DNA from: a virus
Length of the DNA: 21,964 nt
Direction: 5' to 3' (one strand)
IMG/VR virus record: IMGVR_UViG_3300042516_003053
Location: 1 to 21,964 of that record
Below are positions 1-6,569 of this stretch, in pieces. Numbering within the stretch: position 1 is the first letter of the stretch; every line of letters starts with the position of its first letter. The notes beneath the pieces were generated by a model. That model was given only the letters and a program-made list of their open reading frames with translations. It made no database searches and was not told the DNA's origin. Both the position numbers and the translations under genes were made by a program.

Positions 1-542
1 GCCGCCGGATCCGGGCCGCCGATCGGCAGGCCAGGCGCGGTCGGGGCCGGGTCGGACGCACCCGCGCTTTCACCGTGAAAGGTGGGAACGTCAACGATTT
101 CAGTAGCTTGGCCCTCGATGTACCCGGTCTTCGTACCCGAGACCCTGCTCGCGAGCTCTTTCAGCGCCTCCAGGTGCAGCGTGTGCGTGTGCGTCACGGT
201 CGCGTCGACCTGCGTCCGATCGCCGTAGAGCTTGGGAAGTAGCCTCGAGGCCGTCCATTTCTTCGCGTCGATCGCCACGCGGGCGACGTCGGCGGGGATC
301 TCGCCCCGCACGGCCTGCTCGGCCAGGTCGTCGATCCGCTCGGCGTGCGCCATGGCCCGCGCTTGGATCGCGCGCGTGTAGAGGAGGAGAAACTCCTCAT
401 CGCGGTTTAACCACGTCCAGATCGACTTCGTGTCGGGCATATCCTCCTGCGCTGCGATCGACTTGATCGACCTGCCTTCGGCCACCAGGGTGCATATTTC
501 CTTGATCAGCTCCGGCGTCTTTTTGGTGGGCCGTCCGGTCAT
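1..542 (-). CDS. terS: Terminase small subunit (partial, C-terminus off the window)
   Basis: Reads MTGRPTKKTPELIKEICTLV at the N-terminus and continues open to the left edge (about 180 residues seen, no stop). The N-terminal helical part with a resolvase-like HTH (about residues 8-45), the central charged helices and the motif RLLPKLYGDR near residue 105 are typical of Sf6/P22-type small terminases, which bind the packaging site and load the large subunit. The last 50 residues seen are Pro/Gly/Ala-rich and look like a flexible tail. The ATG overlaps the TGA of the upstream gene (ATGA) and has a GGAG about 10 nt upstream. It is the last gene seen in the leftward replication operon, so the large terminase should follow beyond position 1. 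Family assignment rests on motif recognition. Confidence 0.8.
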   Translation of the reverse strand, partial: MTGRPTKKTPELIKEICTLVAEGRSIKSIAAQEDMPDTKSIWTWLNRDEEFLLLYTRAIQARAMAHAERIDDLAEQAVRGEIPADVARVAIDAKKWTASRLLPKLYGDRTQVDATVTHTHTLHLEALKELASRVSGTKTGYIEGQATEIVDVPTFHGESAGASDPAPTAPGLPIGGPDPA

Positions 543-808
543 GGCATTTGATCTCCGTGCATGGCTTGGCGGTATTCGCTCAGGCTGACGACGTCTTGTC
601 GTCTGAGGCGTTCGAGGCGATCTTGGCGCAGTGCGTGGACGATCGTGTCGAGTAGCTCTTTGGCCCAGGCGGTCGTATCTTCATCCCACGCCGTGCCGCT
701 GTTTTCAAGCGCGCTGAGGCTGGCCTGGCATTCCTTGGCTATCTCGTCCCACACCTGGGCGCACAAGGCGTCTGCGGCGGCGGGATCGGCGTCAGAAGGG
801 TATGTCAT
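539..808 (-). CDS. Hypothetical phage protein, 89 aa
   Basis: Small acidic, helical protein without Cys, signal peptide or membrane segment; I do not recognise a family. It starts with ATG inside the 3' end of the upstream gene (17-base overlap) and its TGA overlaps the terminase small subunit start (ATGA), so it is probably translated by coupling. The position directly before the terminase gene suggests a packaging or late-switch accessory role, but nothing in the sequence demonstrates this. The tight overlaps on both sides are the main evidence that it is real. Confidence 0.7.
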   Translation of the reverse strand: MTYPSDADPAAADALCAQVWDEIAKECQASLSALENSGTAWDEDTTAWAKELLDTIVHALRQDRLERLRRQDVVSLSEYRQAMHGDQMP

Positions 809-1364
809 CGTCTAGGTCCGCGAATGCTGACTTGGATGGGCGTTGAACGGTCGCGCCTGGGAACGCGGCTTTGGTTGCCTCTGCGAAGGCGGCTGGTTGC
901 CATTGTGACCAGGCGAGTAGGAGCTCGGGCAGCGTGACGACTGTGTCTGGGTGCTTTGAGTGTCGCGCTGCTGCGTCGTGGTCTGCTGGGTCGAGGACCA
1001 CTGTGTAGGGTTTGCCTTCCCAGGTGATCGACCAGGTGTTGGGTGGGTTTGGACTGTGGCCGGCTTCGGTCGCGGCTTTGTCCAGGGCTTGCCATCCTCG
1101 GTGCAGGACTTGGGCGCGGTGCAGGACTGTGGCCACGTCTCCGTCCTGGATTGCCTCGTCCAGTTTCTGGGCTGCTGATCCGAACTTGTGTGCCAGGTCG
1201 AATGGGACCAGGCGCGGCAGTCTGTTGCATCCCCACTTGGCTTCCATGTCCGCTGCCATCTTGTCCAGTGGTGCGAGCGTCGCGGCCATGTCTCGTCCGC
1301 GCGTCCAGGTCTCTTTGTTCAGATGGGCCTGGTCTGAGGTGGATAGGCGTTTCACCTGGCTCAT
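792..1364 (-). CDS. Hypothetical protein with SSB-like C-terminal tip (DDDIPF), 190 aa
   Basis: The 190-residue soluble protein is unrecognised over its body (helical N-terminal half, then a WSITWEGKPYTVVLDPADH segment near residues 110-130 that looks like beta strands). It ends in FADLDDDIPF. The last six residues are identical to the tip of bacterial single-stranded DNA-binding protein, which recruits replication and repair enzymes. It is the first gene after the primase-helicase and the hexamer repeat cluster, so a role at the fork or in redirecting host SSB partners is plausible (inference). The start is ATG at 1364 with only a weak GGGA about 9 nt upstream. The 3' end overlaps the next gene by 17 bases. 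Confidence 0.75.
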   Translation of the reverse strand: MSQVKRLSTSDQAHLNKETWTRGRDMAATLAPLDKMAADMEAKWGCNRLPRLVPFDLAHKFGSAAQKLDEAIQDGDVATVLHRAQVLHRGWQALDKAATEAGHSPNPPNTWSITWEGKPYTVVLDPADHDAAARHSKHPDTVVTLPELLLAWSQWQPAAFAEATKAAFPGATVQRPSKSAFADLDDDIPF

Positions 1365-1380
1365 GGTTCAAATCCCGTTT

Positions 1381-1505
1381 TGTCACGCTCGTGACCGTGA
1401 CACCGTGACACCCTTAAGGGTGTTGTCACGTTGTCACGCCCCCTCGAAAGCGTCGCTGTCACGCTGTCACGCTCATGTCACGGTGTTTTGTCACGCTCAT
1501 GTCAC
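1381..1505. repeat. Cluster of TGTCAC/GTGACA hexamers with a central palindrome; candidate replication origin
   Basis: Plus-strand TGTCAC begins at 1381, 1424, 1432, 1457, 1465, 1476, 1489 and 1500; the inverted form GTGACA begins at 1397 and 1405. That is ten hexamers in 125 bases, several spaced 8 or 11 bases apart. A perfect 16-base palindrome, ACACCCTTAAGGGTGT, lies at 1408-1423 where the orientation changes. The block covers most of the gap between the primase-helicase gene and the 190-aa gene and also encodes the last codons of the former. Iterons next to a replication gene are a classic origin layout. The block is not AT-rich, and an alternative is a protein-binding or RNA control element. 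Confidence 0.55.
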
Positions 1506-3689
1506 GCTCCTTTCGGTCGTTTCCTTCTCCGTGATCCACCAAATCTTCCCCTGGTTGGTCGCCAAGCCGCGGTCCTTGATGGTTTGCTTGGCCCGGTGGA
1601 AGGCTTGCCGGCGAGCGTCTCCGTCTGCCGTTGTCTCCTGGTGGAAGTAGGTTCGCCATGTCTCTTCCTCGACGCATCGGGCTGAGAAGGGGATGTGGTT
1701 GGATGGGACATGGTCGCCGTGATTGGCGATTGCTTTGCGGAGCGCCGTCATGGCGTCGGCCAGGTTGCCTTTGAGCTTGGGTTGCTTCCGGGCTGGCTCG
1801 ATCGGGCCTGCGAGCGGCTCCAGGGCCAGGGACGTGGCGTCTGGATCCAGGCTGGACAGCTGGACCGTGATCATCCGGTAGCCGATCTCGATGCCGTCTT
1901 CGCCGTCCTTCTGCTTGGTGACCTTGAGCTTGCCGATGCGCTCGGGGCTGTCTTCGTCCGAGATTTTGGTGACCTCGAGCTCGGCGTCGACGGCGCCCAG
2001 GAGCGAGCTGTGTCCGCGCTGTCCTTTGGCTTCGTCCTTGCCTGAGTGGTGGACGATGAGGATCGCGCAGTTGAGTGCATCTTGTAGCGCCCCGACGATG
2101 GATATGAAGGCGCCCATGTCTTCTGAGCTGTTCTCGTTGCCGCCAGCGAAGGCGCGGGCCAGGGTGTCGACGACCAAGAGCTTGGGCGTCAGGCCTTTGG
2201 CCTTGATGGCTTGGATCAGGGCCTCGGCGTCTTCCATGGTCGATCGCAGGTTCAGCTGCGCCTTGACGAAGGCGATGGGCGTGCTGTCGGGCAGGTTGTG
2301 GTGCTGCCGGCAGGCGTCCCAGCGCCTCTTGAGGCCTGCGCCCCCTTCGCCGGCCAGGTAGACGACGTCTCCCTGGTTGGTAGAACGGGAGAAGGCGTCT
2401 GTGCCGTTGGCGATGGCGCTGGCCAGGTACAGGGCGCAGAAGGACTTATAGCTGCCGGGCTTACCGTACAGGGCGCCGAAACCCTTGGCCGGCAGCAGCT
2501 GGTCGATGAGCCAGGTGATGGGCTCGTCCTTGAGCTCCTGGGCCATGATCAGGTGGATGCGCGGCTTAGGTTCTGCCGGGCTTGTGGCGACCTCCGTGCT
2601 GGCCTTGGGCGCCGGCTGGTGCTTGGCGTTGATCTGCTCTGCGATCGTGGGCTCGGGCGGCCTGATGGCCCTCAGGGCGGCCTTGCGGTCTCCGTTGTGG
2701 CTGAAGGTTGCGTACAGGTCGAAGGGGTCCGTGAGCTTGCTCGAGAGCGGGTCTTCGATGCCGTGATGGCTGTAGACGCACCAGTGGCCGTAGGCGCCCT
2801 TGAAGACGACGACGCCGGCCGTGCCTGAGGTGGACCCTGGGCGGATGTATCGGTAGGCCTCGCCTCCTGGGCCGTGCGGATCGCGGTAGACGAACTTGTA
2901 GCCCTGCCCTTCCAGGGTGCTGCGTACCCAGGCCAGGTCGTGGGCATTGTTGAAGGCGTCGATCGCGCTGGGCGCGTCGGGCGTAAGGACAGTTGTCGGC
3001 GCGGCGGTCGTTGTCGGCGGGGCGGTCGAGATGTGCTGCTCGACGGCCTGCTGCTTTTTGCGCTCCTTGTGCCATGCCAGGGCCTTGGCCACGTCCATGG
3101 CAGGACCGTCATGCCGGTGGCTCTTGAAGGCGCTGACGGCCTCCTGCGTGCCGACGCGGGGCATGTACCAGGGTTGTGACCAGCGCCTGTTCTCCGGCAC
3201 GTCGGTGATGAACACGCCGCGCGCGTGCAGCTGGTCCACCAGGTAGGTGACGACCGCGTCCAGCTCTGCCGGCGACTTCATGCGTGCCGGGATGAGGATG
3301 CGGTACTTCCACACTGTGCCTGGGACGTAGCTGTGCGTCGTGTGGGCGAAGAAGCCCACGCCGATGTCTTCCATGGCGGCGATCGCGTCGGGCAGTGGCG
3401 GTGCGCCTGGCTGGATCTCGCCTGTCTCGGGGTCGAAGCTGCTGTCCCCGTCGATGATGCACAGGTCGGCTTCTTTGAGGTTCTCGTCGGCGCGGCGCGG
3501 TTCGACCAGGTCGCCGCCTCTGACGTAGTAGCTGCCGTCCTTTTGTCCGACCTTGGGTACGGACAGGCGCCGGCAGAATTGATCCCAGGGAATATCTTTG
3601 ACGGACAGCGAAACGTCGGTGCGTCCGTTGGCTGCCAGAGCGATTTTCAGTCTGGCATTTTCGTCAGTTGTTGTTATATCTTGAGACAT
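1497..3689 (-). CDS. Bifunctional primase-helicase (AEP-like N-terminus, RepA-like AAA ATPase)
   Basis: The 730-aa protein has two parts. The N-terminal region (about residues 70-200) shows a primase-polymerase-like acidic pair LCIIDGD (D80, D82), THS at H119 and KYRILIP at 128-134, as in archaeo-eukaryotic-type phage primases. A middle region (about 290-330) has the GHWCVYSHHGIEDPL pattern frequent in such fusions. The C-terminal ATPase has Walker A GKPGSYKS at 409-416, Walker B LLVVD at 504-508 and VHHSGKD near 546-552, resembling the hexameric RepA helicase family of RSF1010. It should prime and unwind phage DNA. It lies downstream of the SSB-like, RuvC-like and exonuclease genes, and its 3' end enters the hexamer cluster. 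Start ATG at 3689; the nearest AGGA is rather far (about 12 nt). Confidence 0.85.
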   Translation of the reverse strand: MSQDITTTDENARLKIALAANGRTDVSLSVKDIPWDQFCRRLSVPKVGQKDGSYYVRGGDLVEPRRADENLKEADLCIIDGDSSFDPETGEIQPGAPPLPDAIAAMEDIGVGFFAHTTHSYVPGTVWKYRILIPARMKSPAELDAVVTYLVDQLHARGVFITDVPENRRWSQPWYMPRVGTQEAVSAFKSHRHDGPAMDVAKALAWHKERKKQQAVEQHISTAPPTTTAAPTTVLTPDAPSAIDAFNNAHDLAWVRSTLEGQGYKFVYRDPHGPGGEAYRYIRPGSTSGTAGVVVFKGAYGHWCVYSHHGIEDPLSSKLTDPFDLYATFSHNGDRKAALRAIRPPEPTIAEQINAKHQPAPKASTEVATSPAEPKPRIHLIMAQELKDEPITWLIDQLLPAKGFGALYGKPGSYKSFCALYLASAIANGTDAFSRSTNQGDVVYLAGEGGAGLKRRWDACRQHHNLPDSTPIAFVKAQLNLRSTMEDAEALIQAIKAKGLTPKLLVVDTLARAFAGGNENSSEDMGAFISIVGALQDALNCAILIVHHSGKDEAKGQRGHSSLLGAVDAELEVTKISDEDSPERIGKLKVTKQKDGEDGIEIGYRMITVQLSSLDPDATSLALEPLAGPIEPARKQPKLKGNLADAMTALRKAIANHGDHVPSNHIPFSARCVEEETWRTYFHQETTADGDARRQAFHRAKQTIKDRGLATNQGKIWWITEKETTERSVT

Positions 3690-3727
3690 GCCGCGTGGGT
3701 TCCTGCTTCGCGGTGGTTGCCAGACTT

Positions 3728-3758
3728 GCGGCGCCGGTCTTGCGTGAACCGGCGCCGC
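3728..3758 (-). other. Strong intercistronic hairpin between the SSB-like and primase-helicase genes
   Basis: GCGGCGCCGGT at 3728-3738 pairs perfectly with ACCGGCGCCGC at 3748-3758, an 11-bp stem with a 9-nt loop. It is the only clear structure in the 83-base gap between the two genes. No T-tract follows on either strand, so it does not look like a complete intrinsic terminator. It could be an attenuator, an RNA processing or stability element separating abundant SSB-like protein from scarcer helicase, or a protein-binding site. Confidence 0.5.
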
Positions 3759-3772
3759 ATATCGTTTACGGT

Positions 3773-4396
3773 CTAAAACTCATCGATGTCACTAGTGACC
3801 GGAGCTTTAGGGGCAGGCTTTGGCGCCGGCGCCGGAGCTGGGGGCGCTTCTTCCTTCATTTCGGCCGGCACTGCAACCCAGCTGGTGATGGACCACTTGG
3901 GTGCCTTGAAGCGCAGCTCGCCTTCCGGCGTCTTGATCTTCACGACCTCGGTGCCTTCGATCGTCACCACCGGCACCTTGCCTGGATTGGCGGGCGCCTG
4001 CTCGAGGAACTGGTCGTGCAGCGTGTCCACTGCGCGCAGTACGGTCTTGCTGGTGGGCGTGAACTCGCGCAGGCCGTGCTCCTTGAGGAACATCTTGATG
4101 CGCGCGGCCTGCTTATAGTCGTTGCCTGGCTTGGCTGGGAAGCGTTCGCCTGCCTTAACCATCACGGCGTGATAGTTGGGCGAGAAGGTGATCCAGCCCA
4201 TCTCGATGTCGTCCAGGGCCATGATGACCTTCACGGGGAAGGAGATCTCGACCTCGTTCTTTTCCCATGTGCCATCGCCGGCGGGCTCGCGGTTCACGGC
4301 CAGCATGTCGCCCGACTTCGCGTCGAACTTCACCACCGGCAGAAACTTGGAGCCGCTTGAGTTGGTCTCGGTGTTAAATCCCAATGCCATTTTCAT
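3773..4396 (-). CDS. Putative phage ssDNA-binding protein, 207 aa
   Basis: Begins MKMALGFNTETNSSGSKFLP and has a beta-rich body with motifs EVEISFPVKVIMALDDIEMGWITFSP (about residues 48-73) and NPGKVPVVTIEGTEVVKIKT. A Pro/Ala-rich linker follows, and the protein ends VTSDIDEF. An acidic tip ending in Phe after a disordered linker is typical of ssDNA-binding proteins (bacterial SSB, T7 gp2.5). Together with its place between resolvase and primase-helicase, this supports an SSB role; the family is not certain. The reading frame stays open far upstream, but that part is out of phase with the resolvase gene and is a shadow. AAAGGA lies just before ATG 4396; the second ATG (4390) has better spacing and may be the true start. 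Confidence 0.6.
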   Translation of the reverse strand: MKMALGFNTETNSSGSKFLPVVKFDAKSGDMLAVNREPAGDGTWEKNEVEISFPVKVIMALDDIEMGWITFSPNYHAVMVKAGERFPAKPGNDYKQAARIKMFLKEHGLREFTPTSKTVLRAVDTLHDQFLEQAPANPGKVPVVTIEGTEVVKIKTPEGELRFKAPKWSITSWVAVPAEMKEEAPPAPAPAPKPAPKAPVTSDIDEF

Positions 4397-4440
4397 AGTC
4401 CTTTGTCTTGATGCCGCTGAACCCCGCGGCCGGGATGTCG

Positions 4441-4926
4441 TTAGCGCGAGGCGCCCCAGTAGGCCATGAGGGCCGCGTCGGCGCGGCCGTCCCACTTCTT
4501 GAGTGCGAATAGGTGTGCGTATGCCGGGAAGAGCTCGGCCGCGCGTTGGCGGCTGCCGTCCTTCCCGTCGCGCACGTTGAGATCCTTCTGCCAGCGTTGC
4601 GGCGTGACGTACTGCATGGGCATACGCAGCGCGGAGACGACGCCTTCCACCATGCCCACGCCGCGGCCGAACTGGAATGTGCTGCTGACCCCTTGGCCTG
4701 GCATGGCGCCCACGCGCTCCAGCACGACGAGCGTGATGGGCGGCGTGCTGAGGCTCACCTGGGCGCGGCCGATGGTCGTGGCCAGGAGGGCCGGCGAGAT
4801 CTCGCGCTTGGCTTTCCCGCTGCGTTGCACTTCCACGGTCGGCATGTCGATGATCTCGAGCGTGCCGGCGGCCTGGTCGAAGAATGCAAGAGCGCCTGAC
4901 GCGCCTGGGTCGATCGCGAGGATCAC
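4441..4926 (-). CDS. RuvC-like Holliday junction resolvase
   Basis: The 161-aa protein has an RNase H-fold nuclease layout: AIDPGASGALAF with catalytic D6, VVLERVG with E70, and the C-terminal motif KWDGRADAALMAYWG with D146 and D150. This matches the RuvC family, which cuts four-way junctions; phage members also resolve branched replication and recombination DNA before packaging. The length is close to bacterial RuvC (about 170). The start is GTG at 4926, overlapping the TGA of the DUF551 gene (GTGA), which supports this start. It sits in a recombination block with the RecE-like exonuclease and the SSB-like gene. Confidence 0.85.
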   Translation of the reverse strand: MILAIDPGASGALAFFDQAAGTLEIIDMPTVEVQRSGKAKREISPALLATTIGRAQVSLSTPPITLVVLERVGAMPGQGVSSTFQFGRGVGMVEGVVSALRMPMQYVTPQRWQKDLNVRDGKDGSRQRAAELFPAYAHLFALKKWDGRADAALMAYWGASR

Positions 4927-5096
4927 TTCGGCGCCTCCGGCAGTGGCATCCAGTGCGTCGGCTTGAGCGTGTGATCGCCGTTGCTCCAGCTGAGGCTAAG
5001 GACGTTCCAGTAGGCGACGTCGGCAAAGCCGGCCTTGTCCCATACGAGCACTTCGGTGCCGTCTACGGGCGCGGTTCCGATCGGGCGCCAGGTCAT
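4923..5096 (-). CDS. Small DUF551-like protein, 57 aa
   Basis: Starts MTWRPIGTAPVDGTEVLVWD and ends THWMPLPEAPK. The pattern W-x-P-I-x-T-A-P near the start and THWxPLPxxP at the end is characteristic of DUF551, a small protein common in phages with unknown function. The ATG overlaps the TGA of the HTH gene (ATGA), and the stop overlaps the GTG of the resolvase gene, so the start is well fixed. Open sequence further upstream in the same frame is a shadow of the HTH gene. Confidence 0.8.
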   Translation of the reverse strand: MTWRPIGTAPVDGTEVLVWDKAGFADVAYWNVLSLSWSNGDHTLKPTHWMPLPEAPK

Positions 5097-5314
5097 GCTT
5101 TCTTGCCCTTCGCGATCTTGAGCGTCAGCCCGAGGACGTTGCAGTAGCGCAGCGCGGCCCTGAGGCTCACGTCGGTTCCTCTCGCCGCGGCGTACCAGTA
5201 GGTGGAATGAGAAAGGCCTGCCCTTTTGCATAGGTCTCTCTGCGTTATGCCCAAGGCCGTGCGCCGCTCCTCGAGAGCGGCGAACAGCTGCTGGGGGTTG
5301 TCGATGCTTGGCAT
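5093..5314 (-). CDS. Small XRE-family HTH regulator, 73 aa
   Basis: Helix-turn-helix protein: LGITQRDLCKRAGLSHSTYW (about residues 21-40) followed by ARGTDVSLRAALRYCNVLGL, the usual XRE/Cro four- to five-helix layout, with a basic C-terminus KIAKGKKA. It has only the DNA-binding domain, like Cro-type proteins. AAAGGA lies 6 nt before the ATG. Directly upstream is a 21-bp dyad (5345-5365) overlapping a promoter-like sequence; the same dyad recurs at the early leftward and integrase promoters. It may therefore autoregulate and control those promoters (inference). It is unusual to find it between the exonuclease and resolvase genes. Confidence 0.8.
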   Translation of the reverse strand: MPSIDNPQQLFAALEERRTALGITQRDLCKRAGLSHSTYWYAAARGTDVSLRAALRYCNVLGLTLKIAKGKKA

Positions 5315-5334
5315 GGGATGTCCTTCTTTCCCAA

Positions 5335-5365
5335 GACATAACCGCCTTGCGTTTTAGGCGCAAGG
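5335..5365 (-). promoter_or_regulatory. Promoter-like site with dyad operator upstream of the HTH gene
   Basis: The plus strand reads CCTTGCG (5345-5351), seven bases, CGCAAGG (5359-5365): a perfect 7-bp inverted repeat. On the minus strand it overlaps a -35-like TTGCGC (5363-5358), followed after 17 bases by a -10-like TATGTC (5340-5335). The HTH start codon lies about 20 bases further on. The same motif occurs at 10101-10121 and 10179-10199. Operator function is inferred from symmetry and recurrence; the promoter boxes are weak matches to sigma-70. Confidence 0.5.
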
Positions 5366-5382
5366 GGTTCGCGATGGAAATG

Positions 5383-6189
5383 TTACTCGGCGTAGGGCTC
5401 GACCTGAGCCCAGGCGGGGACGGAGATCTCGGTGATCGTGTCCGAGTAGAAGGCCGGGGCCGTGTCGGCTTGCTCCAGGGCGACGCGATAGGCGCGCGCT
5501 GCGCGTTCCATCAGCAGGCGCCCAGACTGCAAGCTGCGCGCATCCAGGGTGTAGACGCCCACCGCGTAGGGGGCCTCGCTCTCGACCGCGATGAAGACGA
5601 AGCGATCCAGATCCCAGCCCACGATCTCGCGGAAGCCGGCCGCGTAGTGCGCCGCCTGGACGTGATACTGGAAGCTTGCGATCTGCTTGGCGAAACCGTC
5701 TGGGCTGGCGTCGGTGCAGGTCTTGATGTCGAAGATCGCGCTGCCTGTCATGTAGTCGCAGCGCGCCTTGCATGGCAGGCCGTACTGATCCCAGAAGAGA
5801 CTGACTTCGGGATTGCCGTCGCGCAGGCCTTCGATCGCCACGGGATGCTTGCGCACCGAGGCTGCGATGGCCGAGGCTTTTTCGTAGGCCGTCTCGTCGA
5901 CGATGATCTTGCCGGCGTGTTCCTGCTCGAACTCTTCCGCGGCCTTCTTGCCCACCGTCGTGCGCCGATCGAACTTCGGCATGACTGCGAACTCGTCCTT
6001 GAACGTGTCGGGCTCGAGGATCATCGAGTGCGTGAGCGTACCCAGGCGCATTGCGGCAGTGGGTTCGCGCGGCGTGCTCTTCGATGAGATGTAGTGCGCC
6101 GGCGAGCGCAGCAGAAGCTTGGCGCCTGATGCGCTCAGAGCTTCGACCGCGTGGTAGTCACTTGCGGGCATTCCGACGTGGGATGGCAT
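5383..6189 (-). CDS. RecE-like exonuclease (PD-(D/E)XK family), 268 aa
   Basis: Residues MRLGTLTHSMILEP (H54), NPEVS (E128), KARCDYM (D145), FDIKT (D154, K156) and QYHVQAAHYAAG (about 174-185) reproduce the active-site order of RecE/DUF3799-type PD-(D/E)XK exonucleases. These resect 5' ends at breaks and feed single-strand annealing. No annealing protein of recognised type follows, so the SSB-like protein or an unrecognised gene may be the partner. I chose the start at 6189 (MPSHVGMPASDYH) because GAGAGGA lies about 8 nt upstream; the longer in-frame extension overlaps the tiny membrane protein gene. Confidence 0.8.
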   Translation of the reverse strand: MPSHVGMPASDYHAVEALSASGAKLLLRSPAHYISSKSTPREPTAAMRLGTLTHSMILEPDTFKDEFAVMPKFDRRTTVGKKAAEEFEQEHAGKIIVDETAYEKASAIAASVRKHPVAIEGLRDGNPEVSLFWDQYGLPCKARCDYMTGSAIFDIKTCTDASPDGFAKQIASFQYHVQAAHYAAGFREIVGWDLDRFVFIAVESEAPYAVGVYTLDARSLQSGRLLMERAARAYRVALEQADTAPAFYSDTITEISVPAWAQVEPYAE

Positions 6190-6286
6190 GTTCTTTTTCC
6201 TCTCTAGCCATGTGCAGCAGAGCGGCCAGGAGCATCCCGGCGGCAGTGCCAACAAAGGTTCCAATCACGAAGCAGAGCCAATTCAC
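6158..6286 (-). CDS. Tiny single-pass membrane protein (DUF3789-like), 42 aa
   Basis: Encodes MNWLCFVIGTFVGTAAGMLL followed by AALLHMAREEKEHAIPRRNARK from a GTG start. One hydrophobic segment (residues 2-24) is followed by a charged tail. This is the layout of DUF3789, a small phage and bacterial membrane protein of unknown function. The GTG overlaps the TGA of the AlpA-like gene (GTGA), and the 3' end overlaps the exonuclease start by 32 bases in another frame. It is easily missed because of its size and its GTG start. The clean hydrophobic profile and the coupling on both sides support it. Confidence 0.65.
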   Translation of the reverse strand: MNWLCFVIGTFVGTAAGMLLAALLHMAREEKEHAIPRRNARK

Positions 6287-6450
6287 TTCTTGCCTTCGAC
6301 CATTGCCTGGATGTCGTTCTTGCGAATGAGGATCCGACGACCGATGCGAAGAGCGGGAAAGAGCCCGGCTTCGATGTAGCTATAGAGGCTTCGCTTACTG
6401 ATGCCAAGTAGCTTTGACGCTGCTGCGACAGAAATAAAAAGGGTGTCCAT
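6283..6450 (-). CDS. AlpA/excisionase-like HTH protein, 55 aa
   Basis: Reads MDTLFISVAAASKLLGISKR, then SLYSYIEAGLFPALRIGRRI, then LIRKNDIQAMVEGKK. This is the MerR-like winged-helix excisionase/AlpA domain (HTH_17): HTH, the wing RIGRRILIRKNDI, and a final helix. Such proteins act as excisionases or transcription factors. It is the first gene of the leftward replication operon and lies divergent from the repressor, so it may be an early activator or the Xis. No good Shine-Dalgarno is visible before the ATG. The GTG of the next gene overlaps its stop. Confidence 0.75.
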   Translation of the reverse strand: MDTLFISVAAASKLLGISKRSLYSYIEAGLFPALRIGRRILIRKNDIQAMVEGKK

Positions 6451-6569
6451 AGTGGTTTGTTGTGCGCGAATTGGGCATCTTGGGATCTAAGTACTATCCC
6501 GTGCAAGCCCGTGCGGTGAAAAGAGGCACATTGCGATAAGATCGCGCGCAAATTGCGCTGGATGCACAA
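6451..6569. promoter_or_regulatory. Divergent control region between replication operon and repressor
   Basis: The 119 bases separate the leftward AlpA-like gene from the rightward repressor. They hold a perfect dyad GCGCAA-A-TTGCGC at 6546-6558 close to the repressor start, a smaller one GCGAT-AAG-ATCGC at 6533-6545, and a direct repeat CCCGTGC at 6498-6504 and 6508-6514 (10-base period). TTGCG/CGCAA half-sites here match those at the dyads near 5.35 kb and 10.1-10.2 kb, but with other spacings. I see no strong sigma-70 promoter on either strand. Operator function is inferred. Confidence 0.5.

Noticed and set aside
1461-1502. 13-codon frame (MSVTKHRDMSVTA) overlapping the primase-helicase stop
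   Set aside because: Encoded entirely by the hexamer repeats; any frame through GTGACATGAG repeats gives start and stop codons by chance.
1381-1505. CRISPR array reading of the hexamer cluster
   Set aside because: Units are 6-11 bases, irregularly spaced and in both orientations; no spacers of 30 bases and no cas genes.
1012-1650. Plus-strand frame of 212 codons over the hexamer cluster
   Set aside because: Its CHA/HAHV repeats come only from reading the TGTCAC hexamers; it crosses two well-supported minus-strand genes.
4397-5026. Long upstream extension of the SSB-like reading frame
   Set aside because: Arg/Pro-rich, overlaps the resolvase and DUF551 genes in another frame; a good AAAGGA and the conserved-looking MALGFNTE start lie at 4390-4396.
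6158-6264. N-terminal extension of the exonuclease from 6264
   Set aside because: The 25 extra residues are read out of frame from the tiny membrane protein gene; the start at 6189 has a good Shine-Dalgarno and begins with the family-like region.
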